Positions 60,672 to 64,000 of a stretch of DNA of 64,000 nt are shown one piece after another; the stretch's first letter is position 1; the number at the start of each line of letters is the position of its first letter. The stretch covers positions 3,421 to 67,420 of the forward strand of contig CAZGMJ010000026.1 of the NCBI GenBank assembly GCA_964526785.1, written 5' to 3'. The notes below the pieces were generated by a model. That model worked only from the letters and a program-made list of their open reading frames with translations, was not told the origin of the DNA and did not search any database. The position numbers were made by a program, and so were the translations under genes. The stretch is from CAZGMJ01 sp964526785. Its GTDB lineage: Bacteria; Planctomycetota; Phycisphaerae; Sedimentisphaerales; Anaerobacaceae.

Positions 60672-62096
60672 GTGCTGATCGAACGTTCGAATATATCGGT
60701 ATGGTGTATTGTGATTGTGTTGGGGGTGCTGGTTGTGTCGGGGCCGGTTGCTGCGGCGGCGCAGTCGCATCCTTCGGCAGGGGGTTATGCGATTGTGACT
60801 TCATCGTATCTGGGCGGAGCGGGGTTCGACGATGCGGTGGCAGGGATGGGGATATTGTCCGACGGCACGATCGTGCTGGCGGCGAATCTGCCGGGCGATG
60901 TAGTGGAGAAGCTGGGGGGGCGGTCGTCAAGCGGCGGTGCGGATTCGGCGGGGACCGTCCTCCATCTTGGCGCCGACGGCAGGCGGGTGCTTGCGGCGGC
61001 GCAATTGACCAGCGAGATCCATGATATGGCGCTGGACGAGAAGGACGGCGTGTATCTGGCGGCGGGGAGCGACCGAATCGTGAAGGTCGATCCGAAGGGG
61101 CCGGGCGTCGTGTGGCGCAAGGGGCCGGCCGACTGCACGCGCGTGGACGTCGGGGCGGACGGACATATCGCGGCGATCGCCGGGGGCGATATTGCCATTC
61201 TTGATGCGGCCGGCGAGCAGATCGGCCAGGCCGGGGGCAAGGGGTATACGAACGACGTATGCGTGGATGCGGCGTCGAAGACGGTGATCTTCTGCGGATT
61301 TCGCAACGCCCACGCGTTCGACGGAAAGCGGACGTATCCGGTGCAGATATGTTATATCATCGCCCTGGGGTACGACGGCTCGCGGAAGTGGACGAATTAC
61401 GACTGGTCCACGGACCGCGAGAGCGAGCGATTTTTGAACAAGCCGACGAACAATATGGCGGATACGCGGGCGGACCGGTGCGCGATCGGCCGGGACGGCA
61501 AGCTGTACGTGACGTTTCAGGTGGCCGGCGGCAATCATATCTTCCGGTACAGCCCGAAGGACATTACGAAGAAGGCGGAGATCGTCGGCGGGGACAAGTA
61601 CCATCAGTTTTATAACAGCCGGGCCGAGCATAAGAACTTCTTCGGGCGGTACGAGCCGGCGACGGGCGAGTATCTGCTGGGCCAGCAGTTCTGCGGGCGG
61701 CTTTCGAACAATCGGGCGAACGCGGTGGTCACCAAAGACGGCGATATTACGGCCGACGAGCGCGGACGCGTGTATCTGGTTGGACGGTCCGCGTACGGGA
61801 TACCGGTGAATCTGTTTCCGGACGAGAGCGATTATGCGGGCGGGGGGTTCATTCTGATCGTCTCGCCGGACTTCGAGCAGCGGCTGCTTTGTACGCGCAC
61901 GTGCGGCGGCAAGGGTTCGCCTCACGCGGTGGCGACGCGGCGGATTGACGGGCAGACGCGCGTCGTTTTCGGGGGCGGCGGCATGACGGCGGGAATGTTC
62001 GTCAATCACGCGATACAGCGCGAGGCGGCCGACGCCGGCAACGGCAAAGACGCCCCGAAGGATGGGTTCTTTGCGGTGCTGCACGGCGGCGAGTAA
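60672..62096 (+). CDS. exported propeller-like repeat protein of unknown function
   Basis: 474 residues from GTG 60672, chosen for GGAGGATAGTGTC upstream and for the signal peptide (SVWCIVIVLGVLVVSGPVAA) that follows; longer readings start in repeat DNA. The mature part has repeating units such as YGILSDGTIVLAANLPG, GVYLAAGSDRIVKVDP and IGRDGKLYVTFQVAGG, consistent with a beta-propeller of NHL/SBBP kind, but no family is certain. Conserved cysteines late in the chain (CGRLSNN, CTRTCGGKG) may form disulfides. Codon use is GC-rich and G-ending, unlike the repeat region before it. Confidence 0.7.
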   Translation: MLIERSNISVWCIVIVLGVLVVSGPVAAAAQSHPSAGGYAIVTSSYLGGAGFDDAVAGMGILSDGTIVLAANLPGDVVEKLGGRSSSGGADSAGTVLHLGADGRRVLAAAQLTSEIHDMALDEKDGVYLAAGSDRIVKVDPKGPGVVWRKGPADCTRVDVGADGHIAAIAGGDIAILDAAGEQIGQAGGKGYTNDVCVDAASKTVIFCGFRNAHAFDGKRTYPVQICYIIALGYDGSRKWTNYDWSTDRESERFLNKPTNNMADTRADRCAIGRDGKLYVTFQVAGGNHIFRYSPKDITKKAEIVGGDKYHQFYNSRAEHKNFFGRYEPATGEYLLGQQFCGRLSNNRANAVVTKDGDITADERGRVYLVGRSAYGIPVNLFPDESDYAGGGFILIVSPDFEQRLLCTRTCGGKGSPHAVATRRIDGQTRVVFGGGGMTAGMFVNHAIQREAADAGNGKDAPKDGFFAVLHGGE

Positions 62097-62106
62097 GTCC
62101 CGGCGT

Positions 62107-62562
62107 TCAGCCCGAGGCGGTGTCCGGTGCGGGTTGGTCGGTCCGGGTCTGTGCGGGAATTTTGCGGGCTGGTTTGACGCCGAAGACCATCAGGACGAGA
62201 CCGAGTCCGCCGAGGAGCAGGCCTGTGAGGGGGCTCTCGTTTTTGTCGCCGTTGATGAACGGGGCGGCGGGAACGTATTTGATGGCAACCTGCGAGCCGG
62301 TCGAGGGCAGCGTCGAGGCATTGAAGACTTTGTTGCGGCTGATGCTGCCGGTGTATTTTTTGCCGTCGACGGTGAATTTGTAGCTGATGCGGTAGTTGTG
62401 GTCCATCTTATCGGAGGTTTCGTTGACCACCTGTTTGACGTCGGTGACGGTGGCGGAGGCGGATTTTCCGGCGACCTTGATGGCGAGGCTGCGTCCGGCC
62501 AGCAGCAACAGCAGTATGGCGACGACGACGAGAATCAGGCGTGTCTTGACGGATTTGCTCAT
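62107..62562 (-). CDS. DUF3592-like membrane protein (151 aa)
   Basis: Topology: N-terminal transmembrane helix (LILVVVAILLLLLAGRSLAI), a beta-rich extracytoplasmic domain (YRISYKFTVDGKKYTGSISR, GSQVAIKYVPAAP) and a second helix (LTGLLLGGLGLVLMVFGV) with a short tail. This arrangement and the YxF.V.G..Y.G pattern match DUF3592 proteins. Start 62562 is supported by AAAGGAC. Function unknown. Its stop is 10 bp from the convergent exported protein gene. Confidence 0.7.
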   Translation of the reverse strand: MSKSVKTRLILVVVAILLLLLAGRSLAIKVAGKSASATVTDVKQVVNETSDKMDHNYRISYKFTVDGKKYTGSISRNKVFNASTLPSTGSQVAIKYVPAAPFINGDKNESPLTGLLLGGLGLVLMVFGVKPARKIPAQTRTDQPAPDTASG

Positions 62563-62664
62563 GTGTTGTCCTTTCAAAAGCTCGATTGCCACCAGAGAAT
62601 CAGGTGATACGGCGTACCTGTCGGATTATCGGTTAGCAGAGGGGCGGACTTTTGCCGGCGTCTA

Positions 62665-63747
62665 TTATTCGTCGGGTTCATCGAAGCCTTCGACGGGTAT
62701 GTTTCTGCGTTTGAGCGTATCGAGGAGGGTATCGAGATGGTGGATGCCGGTGAGGGTGAAGCGGTGTTGGCGGCCGTTGCGGCAGATCAGGACGAGCTGC
62801 ACATCGGTGCGGCTTGCGACCAGGAGGGTGGGGCCGGCGGCGCGCCATGTGAGCAGGCTCATGAGCATGCCGGCGCGGACCAGCGCCTTTGGCGGATCTT
62901 TGTAGCCCTGCTCGGCGCGGAGGATATCGTTGAAGGGGATTCTGCGGCGGCCGCGGAGCGAGTTGATTTCGAGGCCGTCGTCGAGGATGCGGATGCAGAG
63001 GATCTCGTACCAGGCGGCGACGGCGTGAATGGCCAGGCCGAAGAGACAGAGCGACCACATGATCACGGTGAGGATGATCCAGCCGCCTGCAACCTGCAGG
63101 GGGTGGGCGGCATCGGCGGCTTCGATGACGATGGGCCAGGGCGGGAGGAAGAAGACCACGGTGAACAGGAGGCCGAGGAAGTCGGGCATGAGGGCGGCGA
63201 CGAAGCGCGAGTAGCCGACGACGTCGGGGCGGCGTTTGGGCCATGGGATCAGGAGGTAGCCGGCCAGAGCGACGACGAGCAGCCATGGTGCAAACCGGCG
63301 GAGCGGGTGTCGCAAGGCGGACGGTGCGGGGGGATAATCGCCCGGGCGCGAAGCGGTCAGCGCGAGGTATGCGGGGCGGGGGTCCGATTCGACGAGAAGG
63401 TATGTGAAATCGCCGGTGAATCGGTCGGCGAGCTGGTTGAACGGCGGTCGGTCGGGACGCTGGAAGATCATTTGGCCGGATTCGTGCAGGCGCCGGGTCA
63501 ATGCGGTCCACTGGGGGTCCGAGAGGCGGATGAGGCGGTCGCGGGTCTGGTCTTCGACGTACTCGGCCAGAGATTTGGAGCGGGCGCTTTTCCAGGCGGG
63601 CTCCTGTTGCTGCTCCCGGGCGAAATCGACGGCCCGGATTCGGTAGAGCAGGGGTCTGGTATAGAAGGTGAACGCGACGGCCAGCAGGATCGAGCCGATG
63701 AGTATGAGCCGTCTGAGGACGGCGCTTTGAGACCTTGACAGCAGCAT
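62665..63747 (-). CDS. integral membrane protein of unknown function (360 aa)
   Basis: One N-terminal helix (LILIGSILLAVAFTFYTRPL), a soluble extracytoplasmic portion (about 40-150) and four hydrophobic segments (WLLVVALAGYLLIPW, FLGLLFTVVFFLPPW, ILTVIMWSLCLFGLAIH), then a cytoplasmic C-terminal domain reading like a PH-type fold (LEINSLRGRRRIPFNDILRA, RQHRFTLTGIHHLDTLLDTL). No family is recognised. The start at 63747 follows a strong terminator hairpin, so the promoter must lie between 63747 and 63786. A longer frame to 63870 would run through that hairpin. Confidence 0.6.
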   Translation of the reverse strand: MLLSRSQSAVLRRLILIGSILLAVAFTFYTRPLLYRIRAVDFAREQQQEPAWKSARSKSLAEYVEDQTRDRLIRLSDPQWTALTRRLHESGQMIFQRPDRPPFNQLADRFTGDFTYLLVESDPRPAYLALTASRPGDYPPAPSALRHPLRRFAPWLLVVALAGYLLIPWPKRRPDVVGYSRFVAALMPDFLGLLFTVVFFLPPWPIVIEAADAAHPLQVAGGWIILTVIMWSLCLFGLAIHAVAAWYEILCIRILDDGLEINSLRGRRRIPFNDILRAEQGYKDPPKALVRAGMLMSLLTWRAAGPTLLVASRTDVQLVLICRNGRQHRFTLTGIHHLDTLLDTLKRRNIPVEGFDEPDE

Positions 63748-63785
63748 AGCGTTCCGTGTGCGATCGCCTGCGAAAGAGGCACAGC

Positions 63786-63819
63786 AAAAAAGTCCGGCCG
63801 GTACGTCATCCGGCCGGGA
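63786..63819 (-). terminator. Rho-independent terminator (minus strand)
   Basis: Stem TCCGGCCGG/CCGGCCGGGA with an eight-base loop, followed on the minus strand by six T (A-run 63786-63791). It would stop a minus-strand transcript entering from the right, beyond the window, or attenuate the membrane-protein gene that begins 39 bases later. Confidence 0.6.
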
Positions 63820-63952
63820 GGCGGCATCATATATTGCGCGACGCAGGTTTTCAACCTGTTTTTCCGGCAAAGGGAGCGTTATTGCGGTACATTGTGCGCG
63901 GCCACTCTGTTTGCGGGATGCTGCGACGCCGGGGCCGGCAGGTTCGGTGTCT

Positions 63953-64000
63953 GTGAAAATAAACTGGCGCGCTGTTGTGGGTTTTGTTACTCTTTGTCTG
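63953..64000 (+). CDS. possible start of an exported protein (cut by window edge)
   Basis: GTG at 63953 opens a frame that runs to the window end: a Lys-Ile-Asn-Trp-Arg start and then a hydrophobic stretch (AVVGFVTLCL), like a signal peptide. Only 16 codons are visible and the RBS is weak, so this is tentative. Confidence 0.3.
   Translation, partial: MKINWRAVVGFVTLCL

Noticed and set aside
58660..60700. A methyltransferase partner for the DpnI-like gene
   Set aside because: No SAM-dependent DNA methylase motifs (DPPY, FxGxG) in the neighbourhood; DpnI-type enzymes do not need one.
59709..62096. Single 795-codon protein starting in the repeats
   Set aside because: The internal GTG at 60672 has a strong SD and is followed by a signal peptide; the upstream part is translated repeat DNA.

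Overview
The window looks like a chromosomal segment of a Gram-negative planctomycete, most likely class Phycisphaerae (inferred from gene content, not from a marker tree). The signs are many exported PQQ-type beta-propeller proteins, Tat-exported Gfo/Idh/MocA oxidoreductases, a DUF1080 protein, DUF1570-like and small PVC-type hypotheticals, together with outer-membrane machinery (LptD-like, LolCDE-like, porin-like).

Layout. 0-2.5 kb: end of an integrative element (ArdC-like antirestriction gene cut by the window edge, small zinc-ribbon ORFs, an excisionase-like HTH protein, a tyrosine recombinase) abutting the 3' end of a tRNA-Thr(UGU). 3-17 kb: an export-rich carbohydrate block with two large PQQ-propeller proteins, two Gfo/Idh oxidoreductases, a TIM-barrel glycosidase-like protein, a DUF1080 3-keto-glycoside hydrolase and a beta-helix protein; together they fit oxidative (3-keto) glycan degradation. 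17.4-22.5 kb: cdaA-cdaR (c-di-AMP synthesis) facing der-cstA. 22.5-23.3 kb: a long gene-free stretch with strong RNA-like secondary structure. 23.3-30 kb: alkaline phosphatase with a PASTA and an FN3 domain, YibE/F, DedA/YqaA-type, AMMECR1, DUF1570-like lipoprotein, Maf.

30.1-33.2 kb: a compact accessory island with its own strong promoter and palindromes: a small MqsR-like candidate, an MqsA-like zinc-finger/HTH protein, and a KGGVGR-variant P-loop ATPase with a helical-repeat tail. It reads as one operon and is the best candidate here for an undescribed conflict or signalling system. 33.2-49.8 kb: housekeeping and envelope genes (pilT, Na/Ca exchanger, lptD-like, class II aldolase, S41 protease, lysS, lolCDE-like, aminotransferase, polyprenyl synthase). 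A 29-codon ORF is stitched by ATGA overlaps between two lol genes. 49.8-58 kb: porin-like protein, rarA (probably leaderless), 5-formyl-THF cyclo-ligase, L,D-transpeptidase, a TonB-like-anchored VWA protein with ExbB/ExbD, a 46-residue membrane protein and clpX. 58-60.7 kb: interspersed repeats flanking a solitary DpnI-type methyl-directed restriction endonuclease. 60.7-64 kb: exported propeller-like protein, a DUF3592-like protein, a membrane protein, and the possible start of another exported protein at the right edge.

Starts were chosen from visible Shine-Dalgarno sequences and family N-termini. No searches or structure predictions were run; all family names come from motif reading.
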